The notes under the pieces are model-generated. The model saw only the letters and a list, made by a program, of their open reading frames with translations. It was not told the DNA's origin and did not search any database. Both the position numbers and the translations under genes were made by a program. Of a stretch of 64,000 nt of DNA, positions 10,687 through 19,919 are shown piece after piece (the stretch's first letter is position 1; each line of letters starts with the position of its first letter). This DNA comes from Desulfobacula toluolica Tol2 (GTDB taxonomy: Bacteria > Desulfobacterota > Desulfobacteria > Desulfobacterales > Desulfobacteraceae): the NCBI RefSeq assembly GCF_000307105.1, contig NC_018645.1, forward strand, positions 3,557,501-3,621,500, in the 5' to 3' direction.

Positions 10687-10962
10687 TCATCCTTGCCCCG
10701 GCCCTATCACCAAAACAGTTCCGGATGCCGGGAAAATATTTTTCATCTTCCTTATCACGAACATACTGTTCAAATTACCATTTCTGGCTGCCAGAGCCAC
10801 TTGATCCCCTATCTTATATTCTTGAAAAGAATCATTGATTGAAACCTTCAGGCCGGATGTAGTTTGAACAGTTATTTTTGCACCTGAAACAGATGTTACT
10901 TTTCCGAACGAATAATCCTTGCCGGGATTTTTTAGATTAAATTGTTTTAGAGTGTCAACCAT
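10687..10962 (-). CDS. Small phage protein with beta-rich KOW-like core, unknown
   Basis: 91 residues. The segment FGKVTSVSGAKITVQTTSGLKVSIND...YKIGDQVAL has alternating beta strands like small OB/SH3-type domains in phage baseplate proteins. Its role is unknown. It is tightly packed with its neighbours in the late operon. Confidence 0.55.
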   Translation of the reverse strand: MVDTLKQFNLKNPGKDYSFGKVTSVSGAKITVQTTSGLKVSINDSFQEYKIGDQVALAARNGNLNSMFVIRKMKNIFPASGTVLVIGPGQG

Positions 10963-10975
10963 ACCTATTCCTCAG

Positions 10976-11545
10976 CTAATCCTTTGTTAAATCAACGTAT
11001 TCAACCGTTTCAACAGTATTCACTATGCTGTCCGGCGTACCAGATATGGTCAGATTCGTAATGGTTGTCAGAACGTTGATACCCCTTCGTGTTGACTGTA
11101 TCTGTACCACATCCCCGATTTTTAGAGACGGGATGGGGTTTGCAATACTGATATCTCTAATTTTTGACGTATGGGTATGGGCGTTGATTTCATATGTTGC
11201 CCGGCGTTGAATCAGAGATTCAGATTGATATATACTGTTGCTGATTTCCGGCAGATCGGCAGATGGTGATACTTGAAAAATTTTAGTTTCATCGCCGGAC
11301 TCCCCAGATACCTTGAGATGGTGATCCAAGGAGGCATTAAAAAATGTGAAACTGGAAGACCCACTTAAAATGACTGTGCTGCCGGTTCCATATGCTGCGC
11401 TGCCGGAAGCAATCCCCCCCGTTCCTGACTGCGCTGCAGATTCCGAATCATGCACAGTGACGCTGATATCTGACCCGCTGTCTGCCAACCCAATATACAG
11501 GGTATCATCCGCCTGGATATTCCAATCAACTATACTAAAGGACAT
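10976..11545 (-). CDS. Phage tail-region protein, unknown
   Basis: 189 residues, rich in Ser, Gly, Thr and beta-prone segments, as expected for a distal tail or baseplate component. No recognised domain. It overlaps the stop of the upstream gene by 16 bp, supporting one late transcript. Confidence 0.6.
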   Translation of the reverse strand: MSFSIVDWNIQADDTLYIGLADSGSDISVTVHDSESAAQSGTGGIASGSAAYGTGSTVILSGSSSFTFFNASLDHHLKVSGESGDETKIFQVSPSADLPEISNSIYQSESLIQRRATYEINAHTHTSKIRDISIANPIPSLKIGDVVQIQSTRRGINVLTTITNLTISGTPDSIVNTVETVEYVDLTKD

Positions 11546-11940
11546 AACCCACTCTCCGCTTTTTCACCCATCAGGCCCATGCGCCAGCCCCTTGTGGCGG
11601 TTCCATGGTATTCCCGCCCTTCAAGAGCCATCCGTTTTAAAACCTGTCGGGTTTTATAATTAATTTCCCAACTCACCACATGCCCCCGCCAAGCCCCGCA
11701 AAAGAAAAAAGATTCGATCCTGGCCTTGGCTTTTTTCCCGAATGCCTGACTGGCCTCCACAAAGAAATTGTACTTTTCAAACCCCTTCAGGATCAGGATT
11801 TTTTTATTGGGCAGTTTGATGCTCATTTCTCCGATGCCGGTCAATTTTTCCCCGTTTTCGGATGCCCACCCTGGGTCTGTCTCTCGGATATCCGGGGAGC
11901 TGTAGACTATACCGTCATTAAATGTAATCGTGTAATTCAT
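11530..11940 (-). CDS. Phage tail-region protein, unknown
   Basis: 136 residues. The N-terminal MNYTITFNDG and the ILILKGFEKYNFFVEA core suggest a small structural protein. No family is recognised. It sits between other late genes and overlaps the next one. Confidence 0.6.
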   Translation of the reverse strand: MNYTITFNDGIVYSSPDIRETDPGWASENGEKLTGIGEMSIKLPNKKILILKGFEKYNFFVEASQAFGKKAKARIESFFFCGAWRGHVVSWEINYKTRQVLKRMALEGREYHGTATRGWRMGLMGEKAESGLCPLV

Positions 11941-11950
11941 AGCAGCTCCC

Positions 11951-12292
11951 TTATTTAGTTGAACACTTATCTTGAACTCGATTGAAAATCTTTTTAGAAA
12001 TATTTCTACGCTTCTGAACTTTGGGATTGTCTGGATTGTTGTTGGTGCCTAACCAAGCCAATGGGGATTTTGAGAGCGCTCGCTTTACTCGATTAAAATG
12101 CTTTTCATAATTGCGCTCAGCGGTAAATAGGCCGGGTTTCTTTCCACCCATTTCTCTTTGAGCCATTCTCATAAAATGAGTCGAATCAAAAGTTATGAGA
12201 GCATCCATAGCGCATATCGCCATCCTTGCATCATTCACATCAGGCTTCCCACCTGATTTACATATTTCAATAATTTCACTGAGTGTTTTCAT
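11951..12292 (-). CDS. Hypothetical phage protein
   Basis: 113 residues, largely helical with a lysine/arginine-rich C-terminal half (VQKRRNISKKIFNRVQ). The composition differs from the flanking beta-rich tail genes, and it may be a small chaperone or nucleic-acid-binding protein. GGAGGG precedes the ATG. Confidence 0.6.
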   Translation of the reverse strand: MKTLSEIIEICKSGGKPDVNDARMAICAMDALITFDSTHFMRMAQREMGGKKPGLFTAERNYEKHFNRVKRALSKSPLAWLGTNNNPDNPKVQKRRNISKKIFNRVQDKCSTK

Positions 12293-12300
12293 GCCCCCTC

Positions 12301-12960
12301 CTATGAGTACAGATAACGCAAAGTCAGTACCAAATCCGTTGAACTCCCCGGCGTATGGGTTCCATTCGTTACAAGCTGTTTGATATTGAAATACAGATTT
12401 TTTCCTGCTGATAAGGCTGCTGTATCCAGCTCAATCCTGGAATCCGTACCGGCCAACGGTGTTCCGGCCCAGGTTGCTGACCCTGGACTTGCGTTTGTGG
12501 TGGCAATGGCCCGGATGGATGAATTTGCAGGGGTTCCAGACCCTAAAAAGTTATCTTCTGCCGTGGCATGGGTATTGTCATCCCAGGCTTCAAGATAAGG
12601 GATACCTGCGGTTGCACCGTCAAAATAGATGGCGAATACATAGCGGTTGTCTCCCCCAGACTGTTCCCCTGCACTGGTTCCGGCCAAAAATACTTGGTCA
12701 AAAACTGATTCCGAATTGTCTTTAATAAAAGTTTTCTCCGATTCATTACTCCCTGAATCAGGAATAATACTCGGGTATCTTGTACCGGTTAAAGCGTCGC
12801 CATCTGTCTGCTGTTCAGAACACCATGCCAATGCATCATTTGTAAGGTCAATAACTACCCAATTTGAAGAAGATCCACCAGCACCACCTGTGGCGTTGCC
12901 AGTGTTCTCCCCATCATTTGCGGTATTGTTGAAAAGCCAGTATGTGTTCGGTTTTGTCAT
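12301..12960 (-). CDS. Phage tail/fibre-like structural protein
   Basis: 219 residues, acidic and rich in Gly, Ser, Thr and Asn, with few lysines. The C-terminus NGTHTPGSSTDLVLTLRYLYS is beta-rich. This composition is typical of tail-tip or fibre components exposed to the medium. No family assigned. Confidence 0.55.
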   Translation of the reverse strand: MTKPNTYWLFNNTANDGENTGNATGGAGGSSSNWVVIDLTNDALAWCSEQQTDGDALTGTRYPSIIPDSGSNESEKTFIKDNSESVFDQVFLAGTSAGEQSGGDNRYVFAIYFDGATAGIPYLEAWDDNTHATAEDNFLGSGTPANSSIRAIATTNASPGSATWAGTPLAGTDSRIELDTAALSAGKNLYFNIKQLVTNGTHTPGSSTDLVLTLRYLYS

Positions 12961-12963
12961 TTT

Positions 12964-13914
12964 TTATATTTCCTTAATTATGCTGTCCAGATTCATTGCA
13001 TAAACCGCCTGAAAAGACGGAATTGTTCCGATCGCCATAAGGTCCATGCCTATATCTGTTATATTGTTTCCATCCCCCAGGGCGATATCCATTGCTGCAT
13101 CCAAGGTGATAATTCCATCCGCAAGGGAAATATCCAGAAGAATGTTTTTTATATCTTCTTTTGCAAGTTGAATATTTAGAGGGGTGTCTTCAATCTCCTG
13201 GGAACCAATAAACAAATCCAGTTTATTGTTTTTTCTTGCCCATGCCGCCGCCTGGGCATCAATAGGCATATCAGTCATTGATTGAAAGTAGGCGGCAATA
13301 TCAAGTTTTGCGTCTTCTTCTGTCCACTGCGCCACATGGATATCAAGGGGGGCATCGTTAAGTTTGGATTGCCACAATTCAATATCCATTGCCATATCTT
13401 CAAGGACGGTGGTGGCAATAAGGGTTAATATCTGATCGTCGGCACTATTACTGGCATTATGCTGATCAAAAGTACCATCATATATTTTTGTGCTATTTGA
13501 TATTGCAGCATTATAAGTTGTATCAGTGATTGCATCAGTGCTTATATGAATTTTTACATTTTTAGCACCATAATCCGTGTCATTACCATTTGAATGCCCA
13601 TTGTTTATCGTGATACCATCAAATGTCTGCTCAGAATTAAAAACAATAATAAGCCGTTGATTGGTTATGTTGTAATGCGATGACATCCATGACGTTTCAT
13701 ACCGATCATTGATCTTTGTCAGGGATGTATCGAATGCTCGCCAAGGATCAAAGGGGCCAGGACTACTGCTCGTAGCATATACAGAAAAAGCCGTGTTGAT
13801 CATTGAAATTGGAGTTCCTGATAAAGTAAATTCTATAGATCTAATATTCAGATAATCACTACTTCCCCAATTATCAGCGATATCCAGGATAACCGATTTA
13901 GCTGTATACGACAT
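12964..13914 (-). CDS. Tail protein with discoidin-like N-terminal domain
   Basis: 316 residues. The first 150 resemble a galactose-binding (F5/8 type C, discoidin-like) jelly roll: PWRAFDTS...ETSWMSS...LIIVFNSEQTFDGITINNGH, the usual pattern of residues around a bound sugar. The C-terminal half contains repeated short acidic helical units of the form D-Ax-LDI/PLDI (for example LNDAPLDIHVAQW and IEDTPLNIQLAKE). A host-surface binding role in adsorption is an inference from the fold. Confidence 0.55.
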   Translation of the reverse strand: MSYTAKSVILDIADNWGSSDYLNIRSIEFTLSGTPISMINTAFSVYATSSSPGPFDPWRAFDTSLTKINDRYETSWMSSHYNITNQRLIIVFNSEQTFDGITINNGHSNGNDTDYGAKNVKIHISTDAITDTTYNAAISNSTKIYDGTFDQHNASNSADDQILTLIATTVLEDMAMDIELWQSKLNDAPLDIHVAQWTEEDAKLDIAAYFQSMTDMPIDAQAAAWARKNNKLDLFIGSQEIEDTPLNIQLAKEDIKNILLDISLADGIITLDAAMDIALGDGNNITDIGMDLMAIGTIPSFQAVYAMNLDSIIKEI

Positions 13915-13926
13915 CTAACCCCCTTT

Positions 13927-14358
13927 TCACAAAAGTACTTCATGGTCCGGGTTTTCCTCACAGATCAACCTGATCTTGTAACCTTTCTTCCCGTCGGCAC
14001 ACCCGCCGCAAACGGCCTGTTTATACATAAGTGCATTACAGGCAGGGCATTTGATTTGTGACCGTTTTAAACCCATGCTTGTTTTTTGTTTCGGTTTCCG
14101 CATTTTTTGTTTTGCTTTCATGCTTTCAACAGCTTTTTTAATATCTTCCTGTCTTTTTTTAAGAGACTGCACCCAATAAGCATTGTCTAAAAAATAAAAT
14201 TCCTGGTTCTCAGGTTTTGTTTTTTGCGGGAACAAACCACTTGTCTGCAATTCCTGCCGTAAAGCATTCTCATCCTGGTATAACTCAAAAGCTTTCAGCA
14301 CGTCAGTTTTATTAAACGCCTGCAGCATTGAAACTATTTGTTTCTCTGCGGTTTTCAT
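13927..14358 (-). CDS. Phage protein with C-terminal zinc ribbon
   Basis: 143 residues from ATG 14358 (GAAGGAG upstream). The N-terminal two thirds are helical and basic. The C-terminus has two CxxC pairs, CPAC...CGGC, consistent with a zinc ribbon. Function unknown. Confidence 0.6.
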   Translation of the reverse strand: MKTAEKQIVSMLQAFNKTDVLKAFELYQDENALRQELQTSGLFPQKTKPENQEFYFLDNAYWVQSLKKRQEDIKKAVESMKAKQKMRKPKQKTSMGLKRSQIKCPACNALMYKQAVCGGCADGKKGYKIRLICEENPDHEVLL

Positions 14359-14368
14359 ATTTTCTCCT

Positions 14369-15484
14369 TCAACATTGCCACTCATAAATATCTTGATGTT
14401 CTGCTACCTCATAATAAGCATCAGCATCAGGAATAGGGCCGTATATATCAACTAAACATCCCGATTTTGCCGAAGTAAACGTACAGTTTTCACCTCTTGG
14501 ATACACACCATTTGTGCGCCTTGAATCTCGTATTCTATATTTATACCTTCCTTCAATAATGTCTTTAACGCAGTCGGTTGAATAATGAGAATAACAGTCT
14601 GTTACTGGAAAATTTTCACGTTCTATAAAAACCCATTGTCCAACGGTTGCCCTAACATCAACGGAACAACAACCCACTGTAAATGTTTGTGTTCCACATG
14701 CGCCTTCCGGCATAGTGATTAATTTCGTAGTTCCATCGCTGCAAACATATTCAGCCGATTCACCGGGAGCAAGAACGTCAGGCCCAGAAACCATTTCACA
14801 GCCGCATTCTTCCTCTCGTACCTGCTCACAATGAGCCTCGCATTCAGCCATATGTTCTTCCTGTAGCCGGTTGAATTCTTCATAATACCCGGCTGAATAA
14901 GCATCGTATGCATCGCTTGCCTGCTCATGTAGCGTTTTTGAATAATCGTAAGTGTTCCCTTTTTCATGAATCTCTGAATCACATATCTCAGAGCAGGTAC
15001 AGGCCTGGTCAGGGCAATCTGAGGCACTTGATACTCCGAACCGCATTTTTTCACGGTCATCTCCCATTAAATTATCATAAGAGGCCATTTTACTTAAAAT
15101 CATGGCATCACAAGGAGTTATTGGGCCGGGTGTGAGATCTACTGGTGAGGTTGAGCTTCCTCCACCGCCTCCATCATCACCGCTACCCCCTACACTACCT
15201 CCATCATCAGTACCAAGTCCGGGGGCAACATCACCTTCACCTTCGCCGGGGAAAAGACTTCCGTCACCTTCGCCATCACCAGGGGCTGGTATTTCTTCTT
15301 CTCCCACACTGGGCAACCCAGGATCAGGAATAATCGGATACCATGGGTCAGGGTTAGGATCAGGTTCAGGCAAAGGCGTGGGAGGTTCATCAGGAATAGG
15401 GCCGTCTTCATCATCTATAATGTCACAATGATCAACGACAAATATTTTTTTCCTTCAACGACAATTAAAATTCCCGTTTCTCAT
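14369..15484 (-). CDS. Proline/glycine-rich cysteine-rich phage protein with an in-frame TGA at codon 10
   Basis: The long frame runs from 15373 (TTG) to 14369, but coding character extends upstream to an ATG at 15484. That ATG sits 2 bp after the stop of the preceding gene with AAAGGA before it. The only interruption is TGA at 15455-15457: MRNGNFNCR-stop-RKKIFVVDHC. Residues 30-110 are Pro/Gly/Asp-rich; the rest has many cysteines (CPDQACTCSEICDSEIHEK, HMAECEAHCEQ, ECGCEM). The TGA could be a point mutation of a Cys codon, a sequencing error, readthrough, or selenocysteine. I see no strong SECIS hairpin after it. Confidence 0.5.
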
Positions 15485-15488
15485 TCCT

Positions 15489-15686
15489 TTATAACCTGCT
15501 GATTTTATATTTTTTTTCATTATTGACTTGATATTTTTTGTAACATTGATAATATCCCTCACGCCGGTCTGGAGGATAGGGCAACTGCTGGGAAGCAACC
15601 CGAGCGCCGTGACTGGTGACGAAGACATGGGGGGCAGTATGCTGTCCAATGTATTCTGCCCTTCCCCCCATGTTTTTGTCCTTCAT
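15489..15686 (-). CDS. Small hypothetical phage protein
   Basis: 65 residues, start ATG 15686, rich in aromatic and His/Pro residues. It ends directly before the ATG of the next gene, which supports translation as part of the late operon. It lacks a strong ribosome site, and the DNA before it (15690-15755) contains a GC-rich palindromic stretch, so it may not be a real gene. Confidence 0.35.
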   Translation of the reverse strand: MKDKNMGGRAEYIGQHTAPHVFVTSHGARVASQQLPYPPDRREGYYQCYKKYQVNNEKKYKISRL

Positions 15687-15755
15687 GCGTTAAATCCCCG
15701 CGCCTTAGCGCGGAACAAATACCCCGTAGGGCCGCCGGAGGCATATTGTTTTTCT

Positions 15756-15935
15756 TCATTTTTCTGCTTGATACTTGAAACCCGCTTTAATCAATATATC
15801 CTCCAAAATTATCCCAACCTCACCTCTTTTTTTGAGCTCATCAAGCATCCACCGCTGGATGCGGGCATTCACATGAACACGCTTTAGATGTGACGGCAAT
15901 TTCGGTTTTGGTTTTCCTCTATATCCTCCACGCAT
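15756..15935 (-). CDS. Small ribbon-helix-helix DNA-binding protein
   Basis: 59 residues, MRGGYRGKPKPKLPSHLKRV at the start, then a VHVNARIQRWMLDEL...VGIILEDILIKAGF segment. A basic beta strand followed by two helices is the Arc/MetJ ribbon-helix-helix pattern. AAGGAG lies 6 nt before ATG 15935. It is the last phage gene before the IS21 element, and the insertion separates it from the upstream tail genes that would have shared its transcript. Confidence 0.6.
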   Translation of the reverse strand: MRGGYRGKPKPKLPSHLKRVHVNARIQRWMLDELKKRGEVGIILEDILIKAGFKYQAEK

Positions 15936-16065
15936 ACCATCTCCTTTTTAAATAAAAAAACCCGAAAGCCTTGCCATTCAAAGATTATAGATAACCGTAC
16001 AACGCTTTACAAAAAAAATATGTGATTTTCGCATAAAAAAATGGCCGTTTATTATTCATCTGTTT

Positions 16066-16299
16066 TTAAACAGGATTATTATAAAAACCGGTTCTGCCAT
16101 GTGTTAGGCCATGTCGTGATAATATACGCCCAATAGTTCTCACAGAAGGTATTGGCTGGATATTCTCATTCTCCATTTCCTCCCTTATAACCCTGGCGCC
16201 ACAGTGCAGGCCTCTATTGTATAAATGCAGCCGTATCATTTTGACAATTTCTACGAGTTCTTCCCTGGTATATGCTGTTTCCATATCGTGTTCGAACAT
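16066..16299 (-). CDS. Short frame at IS21 end, transposase N-terminus-like
   Basis: 77 residues starting in overlap with the istB stop. The segment LYNRGLHCGARVIREEM...IPSVRTIGRILSRHGLTHGR resembles the helix-turn-helix region that precedes the DDE core in integrase-type transposases (GA..I...L....S..TI.R.L.RHGL). No catalytic domain follows, so it is either a small accessory IS protein or the remnant of a longer transposase gene cut off at the element end. Confidence 0.45.
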   Translation of the reverse strand: MFEHDMETAYTREELVEIVKMIRLHLYNRGLHCGARVIREEMENENIQPIPSVRTIGRILSRHGLTHGRTGFYNNPV

Positions 16300-17048
16300 T
16301 ATCTTGCCTCCTTTTTGGCCTGCTCCATGCGATAGCTCTCAACATTCAATTCAAAGATAATGCTGTGATGAACAAGCCTGTCGATAGCCGCAGCCGTCGT
16401 CATCGGATCTTTAAAAATCTGTTCCCACTTGGAAAAGGGAAGATTGCTGGTGATCATCAGACTGCCTTGCTCATACCGGTCTGCCAGGAAGGTGAACAGC
16501 ACCTCCATCTCTTCCCGGCTTTGCTGGACATATCCGATATCATCGATAATCACGGCATCAAACCTGGAGAGGCTTTTGAGCTTTTTTGTCAACTCAAGCT
16601 CCCTTTTGGCGATCAGCAGCTCCTGAACAAGCTGGCTGCATGAGATGAAAAGGACCTGCTTTCCTTTTGCAATCAATTCATGGCCAATGGCACACAACAG
16701 ATGGGTTTTCCCGCTTCCCGGATTCCCAAAGGCCAAAATATTTTCAGATCGGCTTAAAAAAGAGCCGTCGATCAGTACATTCAAATGATTAGCGACCTTT
16801 ATGGGAAGGCGTTTTTTATCAAAATTTTCAAAGGTCTTTGACGGTGGCAGCTTGGATGCCCTCAGGTTCCGTGCTATCCGGTTTTGCCACCGCACTTCAC
16901 ATTCAAGATTCAGCAGCTGTAAAAGATACTGTTCATACCCCCATGACTCCGCCCGGGCCTGATCTGCCATTTCTTCATAGCTGCGGCGCATGGTCGGCAT
17001 GTGGAGACTCTTGAGATGGTTCATGATCTGGTCATGATCACTCATCAT
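16299..17048 (-). CDS. istB: IS21 family helper ATPase IstB
   Basis: 249 residues. AAA+ ATPase with Walker A GNPGSGKTHLL, Walker B AVIIDDIGYV and a sensor region MITSNLPFSKW. IstB is related to DnaC, loads on target DNA and activates the IstA transposase. It overlaps istA by 4 bp, typical of translational coupling in this family. Confidence 0.95.
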   Translation of the reverse strand: MMSDHDQIMNHLKSLHMPTMRRSYEEMADQARAESWGYEQYLLQLLNLECEVRWQNRIARNLRASKLPPSKTFENFDKKRLPIKVANHLNVLIDGSFLSRSENILAFGNPGSGKTHLLCAIGHELIAKGKQVLFISCSQLVQELLIAKRELELTKKLKSLSRFDAVIIDDIGYVQQSREEMEVLFTFLADRYEQGSLMITSNLPFSKWEQIFKDPMTTAAAIDRLVHHSIIFELNVESYRMEQAKKEAR

Positions 17049-18523
17049 GCTGCCACCTCCTTGAGAAGTTTGTCATAAAGGGTTAAATCAACTGCCGGAA
17101 TATGGATATCATCTGGTCCGGCAACAGGGGCATTGGATTCCATAAGGCGCTGAACCGCATCTTTGCTGATTTCATGGCTTTCGTTTATTAAAACCGTCAG
17201 AGCACTGTCTACAGCCACTTCACTGTCTTTTGCGGCAAGGTATAGAATCTTCAAATATCTTGAGGCAGCGCTTTGAACAGTATAGCGTTCTTTTAAATAG
17301 TCATAGGCAATCCGGAAACGGCTGGTGGGAAACATGGCATCACGATAGCGGTAGTTTTCAAACGCCCTCGGCTTTTTGACCAGGCTGTCAATGATATGCC
17401 GGTAATTGATTTTGTGCTTCCCCTCACCCCGTAACCGTGGCAAGGTGTCGATCTTTTTCTGTCCGTACCAGATTTCCAGACATTCCATGTAAAGACGAAC
17501 CTGTATTTTTTCTCCTATGAGCCTGCTGTTCACTGAGTAGACATTGTGATTGACTCGTATGGTACTGCTGGGACCGACTTTTAAATCCAGTTTTTTACAT
17601 GAGTCGATCCGGCGTTTGGGGAGCCGATGCAGGAGTTCCACTTCTTCTGCAAGGCGGCCTTTTCGGCCGGCATTCAGTTGCCCAAACAACCTGGACAGAA
17701 AACTCTCATACTCTTCCCGGTCTTTAAAATCCCGGTGACCTCTCAATAACAGGGCTTGTTCAACGGCTTTTTTGAACCGGTAATTGCGCTGCTCCACATC
17801 ACCATTTTCATTGGGGCTGGACGGGTTCGTTTTAGAAGGAGTCAGACCGTAATGGTCGACAAGATCCTGATATCTGCGGGTGAACTCTTCCGGGTGGGTC
17901 TCCTTGTTGACAGCGGCAGCCAAGCGATCTGTGCGGTGATGATACGGTACACCGCCCAATTCCCATAAAGCATTTTGCAGGCCCTGGCTCAGGCTTTCAA
18001 AACTCTCGGAGAAACATATGGTACCGGTTTCCCAGTTGGAATAGGTTAAAACAAAATGATAAATCATGTGATCAAAAGGAACGCCGGATATGGTGATGCC
18101 CAGCTCATCCATATGGGTGAAGTCAGACTGGCATAATTCGCCCGGCTTATGAATTTGAGCGAAGAAAATTTCTTTACCCGGTCCTTCTGTTGCCCTCCAA
18201 TGTTTTATCCTCCGTTGCAAGGTCCTCAACTGCCCATCGGCAAATCGGCTTGGCTGGTTTCTTTGAAGATCCTCAAAAATGGTTTTGGCTTCCAACCCCG
18301 GATTTATTGATAACATTCCTTTGATACCATCCCATACGTCTTCAAACGGGTCCTTACGTGTTCTCCAGTTATGCTCCTGTTTAAGTTCGCTTGGCAATTT
18401 GCCCATTTTACGGTACTTTCGAGCCGTTTTTTCATCCATACCTGCTTTCATTGCTGCTATCCCGAAATTTTTTTCAGTTTGAATCAACTTGAATAACCTC
18501 CTCACTTGCTGGTCCGTTACCAT
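17045..18523 (-). CDS. istA: IS21 family transposase IstA
   Basis: 492 residues from ATG 18523, preceded by GAAAGGAGAG. It has an N-terminal helix-turn-helix (ARKYRKMGKLP region) and a retroviral-type DDE core: QSDFTHMD for the first Asp, HRTDRLAAAVN for the second and SPNENGDVEQRNYRFK for the Glu. The frame is intact, so the element may be active. Confidence 0.95.
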   Translation of the reverse strand: MVTDQQVRRLFKLIQTEKNFGIAAMKAGMDEKTARKYRKMGKLPSELKQEHNWRTRKDPFEDVWDGIKGMLSINPGLEAKTIFEDLQRNQPSRFADGQLRTLQRRIKHWRATEGPGKEIFFAQIHKPGELCQSDFTHMDELGITISGVPFDHMIYHFVLTYSNWETGTICFSESFESLSQGLQNALWELGGVPYHHRTDRLAAAVNKETHPEEFTRRYQDLVDHYGLTPSKTNPSSPNENGDVEQRNYRFKKAVEQALLLRGHRDFKDREEYESFLSRLFGQLNAGRKGRLAEEVELLHRLPKRRIDSCKKLDLKVGPSSTIRVNHNVYSVNSRLIGEKIQVRLYMECLEIWYGQKKIDTLPRLRGEGKHKINYRHIIDSLVKKPRAFENYRYRDAMFPTSRFRIAYDYLKERYTVQSAASRYLKILYLAAKDSEVAVDSALTVLINESHEISKDAVQRLMESNAPVAGPDDIHIPAVDLTLYDKLLKEVAA

Positions 18524-18572
18524 CCAAATCTCTCCTTTCATAAGATTTGGCGGCTTTTACCATTTTTTTGAT

Positions 18573-19919
18573 TTATATTTCAGGAATTTTAATTGTCGTT
18601 CGGCGGGTATTATATATGACGCTGATCACAGGTCTATTGTTGATAGTCGCCCATGCTAAAACTTGGGCGCAATTCCCAAAACAAACGCCATTCCCGGACA
18701 TTTTGGCGTTCAAAGAAGATCCGCAAGCACAAATATTTCCAAGCTTGATATCCATAGTGGCTGAGGCCCCAGCGCATTCAGCTGTAACACTTACATCAAA
18801 AGCCGTGTTACCTGCTGTAACAGTGTTTACAGCACAACCCTCAGTAATATATGAAATAACCAAGGTTTGATCACAATATGTAAATGGATCATGAACTGCA
18901 ATTTCGTTACCTTCAAATACACATCCGGTTTTAGACTCATCCCAATAATTATTTTCATGAGCTGCGTCTGTATAAGCCCAGATTCCAACAACGCTTTTTA
19001 TCAGAAATTCGACCGTCACTTTATGATAATTATCAGCATTATAAATTCCACCAGACATCAGATACTCACCTGTGGGGGTATCTGTACTGCCCAAAGTGAT
19101 CCCGTCTTCACACGTCCAATGCACCATGGTGTTATCAGCTATGGCCCCGTCCTGGTCGGACACAAAAGCAAAAATAGTCCCGGTTGATATGCCATCAGCG
19201 GGCAGACAATCCGAATCATCCAGAACAGTTAATTCGACGGAAGTTGATGATTCACTGCCCGCCGAACTAATAAGGATTCTATTCCCCCACTCCGGGTATT
19301 CAATGCTTTCACTAATATCCGCAATATCAATATCAGTGACGGTGTGATCCGCAGCTGCAGGGTGAAAAACATTGTTTCTGATCACAAGTTCCCCGTCCGT
19401 ATTGCACCCAACATACCCACCGGCAAAAGTTGCCAGTTCAGATATCACATCAATGGGATATGCGCTTTCGACCGCATACGATCCCGCATAAACTGTATAA
19501 TCGTCCATCTCAAAGTTGATCGACAGCCCGCACAGGCCCGCCATTTCAGTCATTATGGCGTGGCAAGTTGTATCCAGTCCCCATTCTTTTGATACTTTGA
19601 CTGCAAAAGGAGGCCCAGCTTTTGCTGTTTCAGACCTGCCCCACACTCCCTGGCTCAGTGTTGAATCTGGTGTGGCAGAAACAGGGGGTTGCTCGATATA
19701 AAACATACCCTGTGACACCCAGACATCACCGTTTTTAGTTTTTACTTCCACGCGCAATTGGGGGAAAATTAAAAAATCAAATTGATCATAAAATGAAGGA
19801 TCTGCAGCCGATAATGTCAATTCTCTGGCATAAGCTCCTTTACTTTCCGTGATCTGAAAGCTTTCAATCTGTTCTTTGATTGAAACCCCGTCCAGCAATA
19901 CATCCCAATCCAATGCCAT
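18573..19919 (-). CDS. Phage distal tail / baseplate protein
   Basis: 448 residues. The first 200, MALDWDVLLDGVSIKEQIES then QLRVEVKTKNGDVWVSQGMFYIEQ, resemble distal tail proteins that follow the tape measure in siphophages. The C-terminal 120 residues are Cys-rich (GNICACGSS...GVCFGNC), which may form disulfides or bind metal in the tail tip. The stop at 18573 lies at the IS21 boundary, so the natural C-terminus might have been altered. Confidence 0.6.
   Translation of the reverse strand: MALDWDVLLDGVSIKEQIESFQITESKGAYARELTLSAADPSFYDQFDFLIFPQLRVEVKTKNGDVWVSQGMFYIEQPPVSATPDSTLSQGVWGRSETAKAGPPFAVKVSKEWGLDTTCHAIMTEMAGLCGLSINFEMDDYTVYAGSYAVESAYPIDVISELATFAGGYVGCNTDGELVIRNNVFHPAAADHTVTDIDIADISESIEYPEWGNRILISSAGSESSTSVELTVLDDSDCLPADGISTGTIFAFVSDQDGAIADNTMVHWTCEDGITLGSTDTPTGEYLMSGGIYNADNYHKVTVEFLIKSVVGIWAYTDAAHENNYWDESKTGCVFEGNEIAVHDPFTYCDQTLVISYITEGCAVNTVTAGNTAFDVSVTAECAGASATMDIKLGNICACGSSLNAKMSGNGVCFGNCAQVLAWATINNRPVISVIYNTRRTTIKIPEI

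Larger units (their letters stand above)
16021..18568 (-). mobile_element. IS21-family insertion sequence (ends approximate)
   Basis: Carries istA and istB in the family order with a 4-bp overlap, plus a short third frame. Both ends have a similar inward motif (an A-rich tract running into ATGG, near 16033-16043 and 18559-18568), which may be the terminal repeats. I could not define the exact ends or a target duplication. It interrupts the phage late operon between the tail gene ending at 18573 and the small genes at 15.9 kb. Confidence 0.8.

Noticed and set aside
15102-15431. Proline/serine-rich plus-strand frame
   Set aside because: Antisense shadow of the Gly/Asp/Pro-rich phage gene.
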